DNA from: Bacillus sp. 1780r2a1
Lineage (GTDB): Bacteria > Bacillota > Bacilli > Bacillales > Bacillaceae_H
Direction: 5' to 3'
Assembly (NCBI GenBank): GCA_024134725.1
Contig: CP099863.1
Span: 3,283,258 to 3,347,257, forward strand
Length of the DNA stretch: 64,000 nt
Shown: positions 45,777 through 54,203 of the stretch, piece after piece
Layout: each line of letters starts with the position of its first letter
How positions within the stretch are numbered: position 1 is the stretch's first letter
Position numbers and translations under genes: made by a program
Notes under the pieces: model-generated
Told to the model about the DNA's origin: nothing
The model's database searches: none
What the model saw: the letters and a program-made list of their open reading frames with translations, nothing else

Positions 45777-46688
45777 ATGTCATTACCTTCTAAAGCAACC
45801 ATCATTGAAGTGGGACCGCGAGATGGGCTCCAAAATGAAAAAGCGTTTGTACCAACTCCTGTAAAAATTCAGTTTATTTCTTTACTAAAAGAAGCTGGCC
45901 TATCGGAGATTGAATTAACTTCTTTTGTGTCGCCAAAATGGGTACCTCAAATGAAAGATGCAAATCGAATTATGCAAGCATTTCCATTGCAGCATTCTAC
46001 TAATGACCGTCATATTGTTCTCGTTCCAAATGAGCAAGGCCTAACTAAAGCGCTTGAAGAAAATTGTCAATCTGTTGCTTTATTTATCGGCGTCAGCAAC
46101 TCGTTTAACCAGCATAATATTAATAAAACTACCACTGAAGCTCTTCACCAGCAGCTACCTCTTATTGAGAAGCTTAAAGAACGTAACGCCTACATTCGCA
46201 CATGCATATCAACTTCCTTTTATTGTCCGTATGAAGGGAAAATTAATCCAGACAAAACCATTGAACTGTGCGCACGCTTTGTAGAAGCTGGCGTAAACGA
46301 GCTAAGCATCGCCGATACAATTGGAATGGCTAACCCCAAAGACGTTTTTACTCTCTTTTCATCATTGAAACGCGCATTTCCTACGGTTTTGCTAAATGCA
46401 CACTTTCACGATACAAGAGGAATAGCCATGGCTAATATTTATGCTTGCCTTCAAGCTGGCGTCATGCGCTTTGACTCTTCAGCTGGCGGAATTGGCGGAT
46501 GCCCATTTGCTAAAGGTGCAACAGGAAACATTGCAACAGAAGACTTAGTTTTTATGTTAGATGAGATGGGTGTTCAAACAAACGTGAACAGTGAAAAGCT
46601 TCTGGCTGCTGTTTCGTATATTGAACCTTACCTTTCACATCCAATTTCAAGCAAACAATATCGCCTCTATCAATTAGCTAAGCAATAA
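45777..46688 (+). CDS. mvaB: Hydroxymethylglutaryl-CoA lyase
   Basis: The 303-residue TIM-barrel lyase has EVGPRDGLQNE, the metal His pair in LNAHFHDTRG, and the active-site Cys signature SSAGGIGGCPFAKGATGN. It cleaves HMG-CoA to acetyl-CoA and acetoacetate, the end step of leucine breakdown (YngG in B. subtilis). AAAGGAGG precedes the ATG. It is divergent from the thiolase gene. Confidence 0.93.
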   Translation: MSLPSKATIIEVGPRDGLQNEKAFVPTPVKIQFISLLKEAGLSEIELTSFVSPKWVPQMKDANRIMQAFPLQHSTNDRHIVLVPNEQGLTKALEENCQSVALFIGVSNSFNQHNINKTTTEALHQQLPLIEKLKERNAYIRTCISTSFYCPYEGKINPDKTIELCARFVEAGVNELSIADTIGMANPKDVFTLFSSLKRAFPTVLLNAHFHDTRGIAMANIYACLQAGVMRFDSSAGGIGGCPFAKGATGNIATEDLVFMLDEMGVQTNVNSEKLLAAVSYIEPYLSHPISSKQYRLYQLAKQ

Positions 46689-46695
46689 GAAAGTA

Positions 46696-46727
46696 AAAAA
46701 GCACGGTAGAATCTACCGCGCTTTTGC
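46696..46727. terminator. Bidirectional terminator between mvaB and yqkB
   Basis: AAAAGC-CGGTAGA and TCTACCG-GCTTTT arms with one internal mismatch close a hairpin; it overlaps the last codons of yqkB. Confidence 0.75.
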
Positions 46728-47051
46728 TGACTGGTCAATAATTGACATTCTTGGATTTAAAATTTGGGATGGACTTTTTAGCATGAATGTTCCAGCAGCA
46801 TCACTGTAATCAATCGTCATATTATCATCCATAAACACTTGCTTTGTTTTCTCAACAAGAATGTCACCACCATTTGTTGAAACAACAACATCATCAAATT
46901 CTTTATCAGCAACAATCCAAAGTGATGTAACGCCGCTTACAACACAGCCACAGCCGTCCGTATCATATTTCAATTTTAAAAACAGAGATGAGTTTTGGTC
47001 ATATTTTTCAGCCACTTTTTCAAGAGCACGATTAGTAAATGTAATATTCAT
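46713..47051 (-). CDS. yqkB: HesB/IscA-like iron-sulfur family protein (YqkB)
   Basis: ATG 47051 follows AAAGGAG and gives 112 residues of the HesB-like (iron-sulfur biosynthesis) fold, with cysteines in DGCGCVVSG (C33, C35). The usual third C-terminal CxC of IscA/SufA is absent, as in the Bacillus YqkB group. It may not be a true scaffold. Function unknown. Confidence 0.82.
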   Translation of the reverse strand: MNITFTNRALEKVAEKYDQNSSLFLKLKYDTDGCGCVVSGVTSLWIVADKEFDDVVVSTNGGDILVEKTKQVFMDDNMTIDYSDAAGTFMLKSPSQILNPRMSIIDQSAKAR

Positions 47052-47196
47052 TCTATCGCTCCTTTTAAATAAATGTATAAACGATGCGAACATGTTTATA
47101 TAATGAAGTATAATATACAATGCTCACTCCATAAACTATTACGCTCATTAATATAGACTATGGAAGAGCGCTTATCATACATAAGGAGGAATTAAC

Positions 47197-47409
47197 TTGT
47201 CAAAAGTTCAAATCAAGGTAATGGATAACGGATCATTTCGAGTGACTGGTGATGTTGAATTGATCGATGCTGAGGGTAATAAGTATGAAACGAAACCCAC
47301 GTTTTCACTATGTCGATGTGGCATGTCACAAAAGATGCCCTTTTGTGACGGAAATCATAAAGGTAAATTTGAGTCTTGTGTGCGTGCTAAAGCCGTATTA
47401 GACGAGTAA
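47197..47409 (+). CDS. CDGSH iron-sulfur domain protein
   Basis: A TTG start at 47197 has AAGGAGG eight bases upstream. The 70-residue protein is a single CDGSH domain, CRCGMSQKMPFCDGNH, with ligands C39, C41, C50 and H54, the three-Cys one-His set for a redox-active [2Fe-2S] cluster. The last motif residue is Asn rather than Ser before His (CDGNH), which is allowed in the family. Single-domain bacterial forms are of unknown role. The decayed dehydrogenase follows directly. Confidence 0.85.
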   Translation: MSKVQIKVMDNGSFRVTGDVELIDAEGNKYETKPTFSLCRCGMSQKMPFCDGNHKGKFESCVRAKAVLDE

Positions 47410-47624
47410 TCTGTAACTGCTTCAATGAGTAATAACTCCTCTGTATCTGGGCTAGCTACAGATTTAGATTGATTCGGATGTAATGCTGAACAAGAGGCTG
47501 TTACACCTCTCACTCGAACAATGGCTATTGATGATGAACGGGAGACTGCATTGCGGTTGATGGAGGTCACACGGCATACACACGTCCTGGTAAAATGCTT
47601 TATGACCCAGCCTACAAAAAATAA
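47410..47624 (+). pseudogene. Remnant of a short-chain dehydrogenase (SDR) gene
   Basis: Read on the plus strand in the frame of 47412, the text includes NNSSVSGLATDLD, a TGA stop, FGCNAEQEAVTPLTRTMA and then IDDERE. This is the SDR stretch NISSVSG...YNAxKGAV..LTRxMAiDy with the catalytic Tyr changed to Cys and the Lys region lost. After a deletion and frame change at about 47540, it ends TGDCIAVDGGHTAYTRPGK and a TAA (47622-47624), the usual SDR C-terminal IVVDGG block. The N-terminal half is missing. The product would be non-functional. The family is clear; the original enzyme is not. Confidence 0.7.
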
Positions 47625-47660
47625 GCTCATGCCCATTGAGGGCATTGAGCTTATTTTTTA
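47618..47660. terminator. Bidirectional terminator before yqjQ end
   Basis: AATAAGCTCATGCCC and GGGCATTGAGCTTATT arms close a strong hairpin with T residues on the plus strand and A/T on the other; it touches the yqjQ stop at 47651. Confidence 0.8.
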
Positions 47661-48442
47661 TAAAACGCATTTCCTGCTAGTGTTTCAACCAACCGAGGCG
47701 CAACCTGATAAATTGTAGAGCCAATGCCCATCCATCTTGGCAAGTTAATCTCTCGCTTATTGGTGCCAATCGATTCAACGACTTTTTTTGCAACATCCAC
47801 TGGGTCAAGCATCATATTTTTCATGCTCTTTTCATAGGAACCTGTTTGATCGGCAATTGTAAAAAAGTTGGTTTGAATTGGACCTGGATTAACTGCAGTG
47901 ACGCGTACATTAGTTTTAGCAATTTCGAGACGTAGTCCATTTGTAAATCCTAATACAGCATGCTTTGAAGCAGCGTATCCGCTAGATTTAGGCGTAGCAA
48001 GCTTACCTGCTTGAGACGCGATATTAATAATGTGACCTTCATTTCTTTCTAACATAGCTGGTAAAACAGCTTTCGTACACGCGATTAGCCCTAGTACATT
48101 TACTTGAAACATGGACGAAATTGTATCCATCGAAGCTTCCGTCACTTCCTCAAACACACCAAAGCCAGCGTTGTTAATCAGCACATCAATTTTAGGAACA
48201 TCTTCCATAATTTTACCTATGACAACTTCAACATCACTTAGATTGGCAACATCTAATCGATATGTACGGCAAGTAACTCCATGCTTCTCACTAATCTGTT
48301 CTGATACTTCTTGAAGGCGGGCTTCATTTCTAGCAACAAGGATTGGGTTAGCTCCTTTTTTAGCTACTTCATAGCTAATCATTTCTCCTAATCCGCCAGA
48401 TGCACCCGTAATTAAAATATACTTTCCTTTAAGATTATTCAT
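47651..48442 (-). CDS. yqjQ: Short-chain dehydrogenase YqjQ
   Basis: The 263-residue SDR has the cofactor motif TGASGGLGEM, NNAGFG, the catalytic Ser (NIASQAG) and YAASK. It reduces or oxidises an unknown alcohol/ketone with NAD(P). It follows the yqjQ-yqjP-proI order known from B. subtilis. It is not the parent of the neighbouring pseudogene by position alone; the sequences differ. Confidence 0.85.
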   Translation of the reverse strand: MNNLKGKYILITGASGGLGEMISYEVAKKGANPILVARNEARLQEVSEQISEKHGVTCRTYRLDVANLSDVEVVIGKIMEDVPKIDVLINNAGFGVFEEVTEASMDTISSMFQVNVLGLIACTKAVLPAMLERNEGHIINIASQAGKLATPKSSGYAASKHAVLGFTNGLRLEIAKTNVRVTAVNPGPIQTNFFTIADQTGSYEKSMKNMMLDPVDVAKKVVESIGTNKREINLPRWMGIGSTIYQVAPRLVETLAGNAFYKK

Positions 48443-48508
48443 TTTTACACCTCAATTGTACAAACTCAGTGTTTTTAATCTTATCTTTCTATACTTAAAA
48501 AAACAAGC

Positions 48509-49462
48509 TCAATGAGTATGATAAACAAAATGATTCCCTTCATATTGACAACTAATTTGGCGGAGGCTTTCAAGATAGTCTAGTTGCCCTACCGTTTCAG
48601 ACATCGTCAACCCTAATTCTTTTTCATACACGGATGGAAACAAGAATTTACAAACATCGAATGCAGACATCGGCTTGTTCTTTAAAAGCTGATATACTTT
48701 TTCAGCTCGTTCTCTTTGCTTAGCTAGTCGTTCTGACACAAGCTTACTTACTTCATTCACTTCGTCTCCATGGCCTGTGTAGATACATGAAATAGGCAAT
48801 TCAGAAAGACGACGAAGAGATGAATTATATTGAAGCATTGATTTCTTTCGTTCCTCACCTTCATGATACGGAGGCTCAATAAGTGGATTAGATGAAATAT
48901 GCTTAAGCAACACATCTCCCCCAATTAAAGTTTCGCTTTGCTCGTGATATACAGCAATATGACTTTGAGCATGCCCTGGCACTTCAATAATACTCCAATC
49001 TTCCAAACCTTTTATTAGACTACCTTCTTGAATTTGAGTTGTTAGTGACCTGTCACAAGAATACTTCATTGAATGACGTAAGCCTTTTAGATATTTTCGA
49101 AACCGTTCATCTACGCCAAGCTGTGTGAAGAACCCGGTGAAAAATTCGTCATACCGATCAAAAAAAGCGGAATCTTTTGAAATCCACGGCTCGTTTCTCC
49201 AATGTCCAATTACAGGTGTATCTGGTGAAAAATAATCAAGCATACCTACATGATCCGGATGATGGTGTGTCAGTAATACTTGATCGATATCTTCTACATG
49301 TAAGCCAATTTCATTTAGCTGTTTCGTAAAAGAATTCCAAGCTTCTTCGGTCTTCACCCCTGCATCAATTAAAGTAATGGATTCCCCTTTTAGTACATAT
49401 ACATTTACATCTCCAACTGCAAAAGGTGTTGGCAATATGAACTTGTGAATTTGTTCCTTCAT
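48509..49462 (-). CDS. yqjP: Metallo-beta-lactamase-fold hydrolase YqjP
   Basis: The 317-residue protein has the metal motif HHHPDHVG, an Asp/His pair (GHAQSHIAV and YTGHGDEV), and a C-terminal winged-helix-like part. This is the YqjP/LACTB2-type group with unknown substrate. It lies 66 bases upstream of yqjQ and is divergent from proI. Confidence 0.83.
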   Translation of the reverse strand: MKEQIHKFILPTPFAVGDVNVYVLKGESITLIDAGVKTEEAWNSFTKQLNEIGLHVEDIDQVLLTHHHPDHVGMLDYFSPDTPVIGHWRNEPWISKDSAFFDRYDEFFTGFFTQLGVDERFRKYLKGLRHSMKYSCDRSLTTQIQEGSLIKGLEDWSIIEVPGHAQSHIAVYHEQSETLIGGDVLLKHISSNPLIEPPYHEGEERKKSMLQYNSSLRRLSELPISCIYTGHGDEVNEVSKLVSERLAKQRERAEKVYQLLKNKPMSAFDVCKFLFPSVYEKELGLTMSETVGQLDYLESLRQISCQYEGNHFVYHTH

Positions 49463-49555
49463 AACGTTGTCCCCTTCTAAGCAATGACGTTTTCTTTAAG
49501 TGTACACGATTCCAATATACATTCATACAATATGCTTTCTTTTCTGAAAATTAGA

Positions 49556-49585
49556 TTGACATCCATCATTTTCTCAGTGCATAAT
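49556..49585 (+). promoter_or_regulatory. Sigma-A promoter of proI
   Basis: TTGACA (49556-49561), 18-base spacer, CATAAT (49580-49585), 127 bases before the start. Confidence 0.55.
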
Positions 49586-49712
49586 TACAACAATATGCTT
49601 ATAAAATCAACTAATAGAAGAAAGCTTATATGTATTAAATCCAACGACTTCATACAGAACAAAAAGTATTTTTATTCATTAATAAGTATATAAAAAGGAG
49701 GTTCATCCCTTG

Positions 49713-50567
49713 ATGAAACAACCATTAAATATTGCTTTTATCGGTGCTGGATCAATGGCTGAAGCCATGATTTCAGGGCTAATTAGCACAAATAAATTTA
49801 AACCTGGACAAATTCACGTTACAAATTACAGCAACGACGCACGACTTCATGAATTACGTAATCAATATAAGATTAATATTACCCGAAATATTCCTTTAAT
49901 CGTTCAAAAAAGCGATGTAATTATATTGGCAGTCAAACCAAAAGACGTTGTAGAAAGCATTGAAAGTATTAAACCTTATATCCATAGAAGCCACCTTATT
50001 ATTTCTGTCCTTGCAGGAGTGTCAACAACGAGCATCCTATCGTTATTTCAACACGATGTGCCTGTTGTTCGAGCTATGCCAAATACTTCTGCTTCAATTG
50101 GTTTGTCTGCAACAGCTATTTCCAAAGGAGAGCACGCTAACGACGAGCATATAAAACTAGCAGAAACTCTCTTCCATACAGTTGGAACGGTTACAGTTGT
50201 TCATGAAGAACAGCTGCATGCCGTTACAGGCTTATCAGGCAGCGGACCCGCATACGTTTATTATTTGGTAGAAGCGATGCAAAAAGCTGCGCTACATCAA
50301 GGGCTTGAATCAGACGTAGCGAAAGACTTAATTACACAAACATTAATTGGTGCAGCTCAAATGCTTCGAACGTCTCCAAAGAGTCCTACGACGCTACGAA
50401 AAGAAGTTACAAGTCCAGGGGGAACGACAGAAGCAGGACTAGAACAGCTGACTGATTACGAATTTCAAGAAGCCCTTATCCAATGTATTGACAAAGCTAC
50501 ACTTCGCTCAAAAGAATTAGGCGAAGCCATTGATGAAAAAATGATGAGCAGTCGTACGTCACGTTAA
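49713..50567 (+). CDS. proI: Pyrroline-5-carboxylate reductase
   Basis: The 284-residue protein has the N-terminal NADP loop (AFIGAGSMAEAMI) and the C-terminal signature LRKEVTSPGGTTEAGL. It reduces 1-pyrroline-5-carboxylate to proline. A TTG at 49710 is closer to ideal spacing from AAAGGAGG than the ATG at 49713, so the start is uncertain by one codon. In B. subtilis this is yqjO/proI beside yqjP. It has its own promoter and terminator. Confidence 0.92.
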   Translation: MKQPLNIAFIGAGSMAEAMISGLISTNKFKPGQIHVTNYSNDARLHELRNQYKINITRNIPLIVQKSDVIILAVKPKDVVESIESIKPYIHRSHLIISVLAGVSTTSILSLFQHDVPVVRAMPNTSASIGLSATAISKGEHANDEHIKLAETLFHTVGTVTVVHEEQLHAVTGLSGSGPAYVYYLVEAMQKAALHQGLESDVAKDLITQTLIGAAQMLRTSPKSPTTLRKEVTSPGGTTEAGLEQLTDYEFQEALIQCIDKATLRSKELGEAIDEKMMSSRTSR

Positions 50568-50598
50568 AACCTCAGCATAGTGCTGAGGTTTTTTTACT
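50568..50598 (+). terminator. Terminator after proI
   Basis: ACCTCAGCA and TGCTGAGGT arms with loop TAG are followed by seven T residues. Confidence 0.88.
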
Positions 50599-50697
50599 AA
50601 ATGACCATGAAACAGCAAAGCATATAAAGTGAAATCTACTAAAGCTCAGTGCTATAATGCATTTTGTTAGGAACTCGAAATAATGGAGGGATATGAA

Positions 50698-51714
50698 GTG
50701 ACTGCTAAATTATTTACACCCTATGAAGTAAAAAATGTAAAGCTAAAAAACCGTATTGTTATGTCACCGATGTGCATGTATTCATGCGAAAAAGAAGACG
50801 GCATCGTAACAGATTGGCACCTAGCTCACTATACCTCACGAGCAGTTGGACAAGTTGGATTAATTATGATTGAAGCGACTGCTGTAACACCTGAGGGTCG
50901 TATTTCTTCACGTGATTTAGGAATTTGGAATGACGAGCATGTTGAGGGATTACAAAGACTTGTTAACCAAGTAAAAGCGAACGGTAGTAAAACAGCAATC
51001 CAGCTTGCACACGCAGGCCGTAAAGCAACGGTAGATGGAACAATCTACGCTCCTTCTGCTATTGCATTTGATGATGAAAGTAAAACACCTGCTGAAATGA
51101 CAAAAGAAGATATTGAGCGTACAATTGCAGCTTTTAAAGAAGGTGCACAGCGCTCGAAGCAAGCAGGTTTTGATATTATTGAAATTCATGGAGCGCATGG
51201 ATATTTAGTTCACCAATTCCTGTCTCCATTAAGCAATAAGCGTACGGATGAGTACGGTGGCTCTGCTGAAAACCGCTATCGTTTCTTAAAAGAAATCATT
51301 GATAGTGTACAAGAAGTATGGGATGGACCTCTATTTGTTCGCGTCTCTGCAACTGACTATACTGAAGGTGGATTAACTGTCAATGACCATGTAACATTCG
51401 CTACATGGATGAAAGAACAAGGTGTTGATCTAATTGATGTAAGTTCAGGAGCACTTGTACATGCCAAAATTAACGTATATCCTGGCTACCAAGTGCCATT
51501 TGCAGAACAAATTAAGCAAGAAGCAGCTATTGATACTGGTGCTGTGGGCTTAATTACAAGCGGTCTACAAGCTGAAGAAATTCTCCAAAGCAAACGTGCT
51601 GACCTTATCTTCGTCGCAAGAGAACTACTGCGCGACCCTTATTGGCCACGTACTGCTGCCACAGAATTAAATACAAATATTGAAGCACCTGTTCAATATG
51701 AACGAGGATGGTAA
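50698..51714 (+). CDS. namA: NADPH dehydrogenase, Old Yellow Enzyme family (YqjM)
   Basis: The GTG at 50698 with GGAGGG seven bases upstream gives 338 residues, the length of B. subtilis YqjM; the ATG at 50683 overlaps its own ribosome site. The TIM barrel has SPMCMYS (the Cys that tunes FMN), QLAHAGRKA (substrate His) and [17 protein letters not shown], and it ends [11 protein letters not shown]-dependent reduction of activated C=C bonds and xenobiotics; involved in oxidative stress. Confidence 0.93.
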   Translation: MTAKLFTPYEVKNVKLKNRIVMSPMCMYSCEKEDGIVTDWHLAHYTSRAVGQVGLIMIEATAVTPEGRISSRDLGIWNDEHVEGLQRLVNQVKANGSKTAIQLAHAGRKATVDGTIYAPSAIAFDDESKTPAEMTKEDIERTIAAFKEGAQRSKQAGFDIIEIHGAHGYLVHQFLSPLSNKRTDEYGGSAENRYRFLKEIIDSVQEVWDGPLFVRVSATDYTEGGLTVNDHVTFATWMKEQGVDLIDVSSGALVHAKINVYPGYQVPFAEQIKQEAAIDTGAVGLITSGLQAEEILQSKRADLIFVARELLRDPYWPRTAATELNTNIEAPVQYERGW

Positions 51715-51747
51715 AAAAGTGAGGGTCCTTATGGCCCTCACTTTACT
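51715..51747. terminator. Bidirectional terminator between namA and rnz
   Basis: AGTGAGGG and CCCTCACT arms around a T-rich loop with A and T runs on the two sides serve both convergent genes. Confidence 0.8.
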
Positions 51748-51748
51748 T

Positions 51749-52666
51749 TTATTCAACAGGAAAACTTGCTAAGTCTGAAGCAACCACAGTGTACTTAAAT
51801 TCCTTCAGCGCGCCTTCTACTAAGCTTTCAACAGCTTGACCTTGATATCTCGCACTTATGTGAGTAAGGATTAGCTTCTGCACGTTCGCTTGCCGAGCTA
51901 CTTGTGCCGCTTGCTTGGCTGTGGAGTGATAATAATCATAAGCTAGTTTTTCATCTCCCTCAGCAAATGTTGCTTCATGAACTAAAACGTTCGCATTCTC
52001 TGCAAGCTTGGTGCTATTTTTACACATTCGCGTATCGCCCAAAATGGTTACGATTTTTCCCGGTCTGGATTCTCCAATGAATTCCGCTCCGTTAATTTCT
52101 CGTCCATCTTCTAGACAAATCCTTTTGCCTTCTTTTAACTGCTTATAATGAGGTCCTGGTTGTACTCCAGCTTCCTTCAAACGCTCTACCTGTAGTGCAC
52201 CCGGTAAGTCTTTTTCAACGATTCGATATCCATATGACGTCACGCCATGCTCAAGCTTTGCACATTCTACTTTAAACGTACTGTCTTCAAAAATGACCCC
52301 TTCATTCACTTCAATAACTTTAAGACCATACTTCAAGTGGGTTTGGCTAACTTCTAACGTAACTTTAATAAATTGCTCAATACCAGGGGGACCGTATACG
52401 GTAAGAGGTTCTTCTCCTCCTTGAAACGATCTGCTACCTAATAAACCTGGAAGGCCATAAATGTGGTCACCATGCAAGTGCGTAATAAAAATTTTCTCGA
52501 TGCGACGAGGGCGAATGGAGGTATGTAAAATTTGATGCTGCGTTGCTTCTCCGCAATCAAAAAGCCATACGGCACTTCGCTCTTGCAGAAGCTGCAAAGC
52601 AATCGACGAAACATTTCGTTGTTTAGCTGGTACTCCGGCACCCGTTCCTAAAAATAATAGTTCCAT
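51749..52666 (-). CDS. rnz: Ribonuclease Z
   Basis: The 305-residue metallo-beta-lactamase-fold protein has [10 protein letters not shown] (H63, H65, D67, H68), the exosite region about 150-190, and the C-terminal HxST/ HIS metal ligands ([20 protein letters not shown]). It cuts the 3' trailer of tRNA precursors that lack encoded CCA. Same neighbour (namA) as B. subtilis yqjK/rnz. Confidence 0.93.
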   Translation of the reverse strand: MELLFLGTGAGVPAKQRNVSSIALQLLQERSAVWLFDCGEATQHQILHTSIRPRRIEKIFITHLHGDHIYGLPGLLGSRSFQGGEEPLTVYGPPGIEQFIKVTLEVSQTHLKYGLKVIEVNEGVIFEDSTFKVECAKLEHGVTSYGYRIVEKDLPGALQVERLKEAGVQPGPHYKQLKEGKRICLEDGREINGAEFIGESRPGKIVTILGDTRMCKNSTKLAENANVLVHEATFAEGDEKLAYDYYHSTAKQAAQVARQANVQKLILTHISARYQGQAVESLVEGALKEFKYTVVASDLASFPVE

Positions 52667-52706
52667 GTGCTTCTTCCTTTCTACTTAACCCAAACGTGAA
52701 TCCGAA

Positions 52707-52742
52707 CAAAAAGCCTGTATGCACATTATACAGGCTTTTTCC
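52707..52742 (-). terminator. Terminator after the omega-aminotransferase gene
   Basis: AAAAAGCCTGTAT and ATACAGGCTTTTT are 13-base perfect arms around a 10-base loop with T tracts; it ends the pyrimidine locus on the left. Confidence 0.88.
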
Positions 52743-52751
52743 TTACCTATG

Positions 52752-54116
52752 CTACTTAATTGTTTGAAGTGCCTCTGTTAATACAGAAATAAGAAGGTTT
52801 AAATCATCCTTTGGAATCATGAGAGGCGGTGAAAGAGTGAGCACATTATTATAGCCAGCTACTGTTGCACCGTTTTTCCCAATAATAACTCCTTTTTCTT
52901 TACACTTTGCAATTACTTGATTCACCAACTGTATATCCAGGGGCACTTTGGATGTTTTATCAGACACAAGCTCAATCCCTACCAGCAGTCCTTTTCCACG
53001 AATGTCTCCTACATAAGGGTGTTCTTTCAATTCTTCTTTTAACTCATTCAATAAATAGGTTCCCATCGTTTTGGAACGATTATATAAACCTTCACTTTCC
53101 ATAATCTCTAGGTTTTTGAGTGCAAGTGCACAGGCAGCTGGACTTCCTCCAAATGTGTTTACATGTCGAAAATATTCATACTGATCGCTACCTTTAAATG
53201 CTTCATAAATTTCTCTCTTGACCGCTGTTGCCGACAAAGGTAAATAAGCACTTGTAATACCTTTTGCCATCGTAATAATATCAGGCTTCACGCCATAGTT
53301 CATAAATCCAAACGCTTCGCCTGTGCGTCCAAACCCACATATAACTTCATCTACAATCAATAACGCTCCGTGCTTTTCACAAACATCTTTTACCCCTTGC
53401 ATATAGTTATCTGGTGGAATTAAAATGCCTCCGCCTGTAATAATTGGCTCCATTATAACTGCAGCGATTGTTTCACTAAGCTCCCACGTCATTGTTTCAT
53501 CAATCACCTTCACCGACTGAAGCTGCTCTTTTGGTGCATCTATTTCATCGACACCTCGGTAGCTATCAGGAGGTGGGACATGAAGAAAACCAGTTGCTAA
53601 AGGTTCGTACTTGTATTTACGCTGAGCTTGACCCGTAGCTGATAATGCCCCCATTGAGTTTCCATGATATCCACGGTACCGTGAAATAATTTTATACCGC
53701 CCCTGTTCCCCTTGTTGCTGATGATATTGCCTCGCAATTTTAAATGAGGTCTCATTCGCTTCTGATCCGCTATTAGAGAAAAAGATCACATATTCTTCTC
53801 CTAGCAATTCATTGAGCTTTTCAGCTAATTGAATTGCAGGAGGGTGACTTTGCGTTAAAGGAAAATAGGCTAGTTCTTTGAGCTGTTCATATGCTGCCTG
53901 TGCTAGCTCTTCTCTTCCATACCCAATATTTACGCACCAAAGCCCTGCCATAGCGTCTAAAAAGCGATTTCCATCCTCATCTGTTACCCAAGCGCCCTTT
54001 GCTTTTTCTACTACCATAGTAGCTTCAGGAGAATAAGGTTTCATGCCGTGCCATAAATATTGCTCATCCTTATTTTTTAAGCTTTTATTCTTTTCCCCAC
54101 TGCTAGCTTGAACCAT
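52752..54116 (-). CDS. Class III omega-aminotransferase (beta-alanine type)
   Basis: ATG 54116 follows AAGGAG; 454 residues. The PLP lysine is K285 (ITMAKGITSAYLPL), with the class III signature DEVICGFGRTG before it and SNSGSEANETS for cofactor phosphate. Its placement next to a (methyl)malonate-semialdehyde dehydrogenase and pyrimidine-reduction genes indicates beta-alanine (or beta-aminoisobutyrate) as amino donor, with pyruvate or 2-oxoglutarate as acceptor. The acceptor cannot be told from sequence by eye. Confidence 0.88.
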   Translation of the reverse strand: MVQASSGEKNKSLKNKDEQYLWHGMKPYSPEATMVVEKAKGAWVTDEDGNRFLDAMAGLWCVNIGYGREELAQAAYEQLKELAYFPLTQSHPPAIQLAEKLNELLGEEYVIFFSNSGSEANETSFKIARQYHQQQGEQGRYKIISRYRGYHGNSMGALSATGQAQRKYKYEPLATGFLHVPPPDSYRGVDEIDAPKEQLQSVKVIDETMTWELSETIAAVIMEPIITGGGILIPPDNYMQGVKDVCEKHGALLIVDEVICGFGRTGEAFGFMNYGVKPDIITMAKGITSAYLPLSATAVKREIYEAFKGSDQYEYFRHVNTFGGSPAACALALKNLEIMESEGLYNRSKTMGTYLLNELKEELKEHPYVGDIRGKGLLVGIELVSDKTSKVPLDIQLVNQVIAKCKEKGVIIGKNGATVAGYNNVLTLSPPLMIPKDDLNLLISVLTEALQTIK

Positions 54117-54155
54117 TGCGTTCACTCCTTCTGATTCCAATAATTATATGGATGA

Positions 54156-54183
54156 AGAGACCCCGACCAAAGCCGAAGTCTCT
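54156..54183 (-). other. Intercistronic hairpin between dehydrogenase and aminotransferase genes
   Basis: Minus-strand arms AGAGACTTCGGC and GTCGGGGTCTCT pair over 12 bases (three G-U) around TTTG. No long T run follows, so it is likely an mRNA-stabilising or partial terminator hairpin that sets the ratio of the two genes. Confidence 0.5.
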
Positions 54184-54203
54184 GTTTTCACCTAATAAAT
54201 ATG

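Noticed and set aside
47355-47645. 96-codon minus-strand frame over the CDGSH end and pseudogene
   Set aside because: It has no ribosome site and reads antisense to recognisable SDR fragments; the coding sense is plus.
49484-49693. 69-codon plus-strand frame before proI
   Set aside because: It covers the proI promoter, has no good ribosome site and has AT-driven composition.
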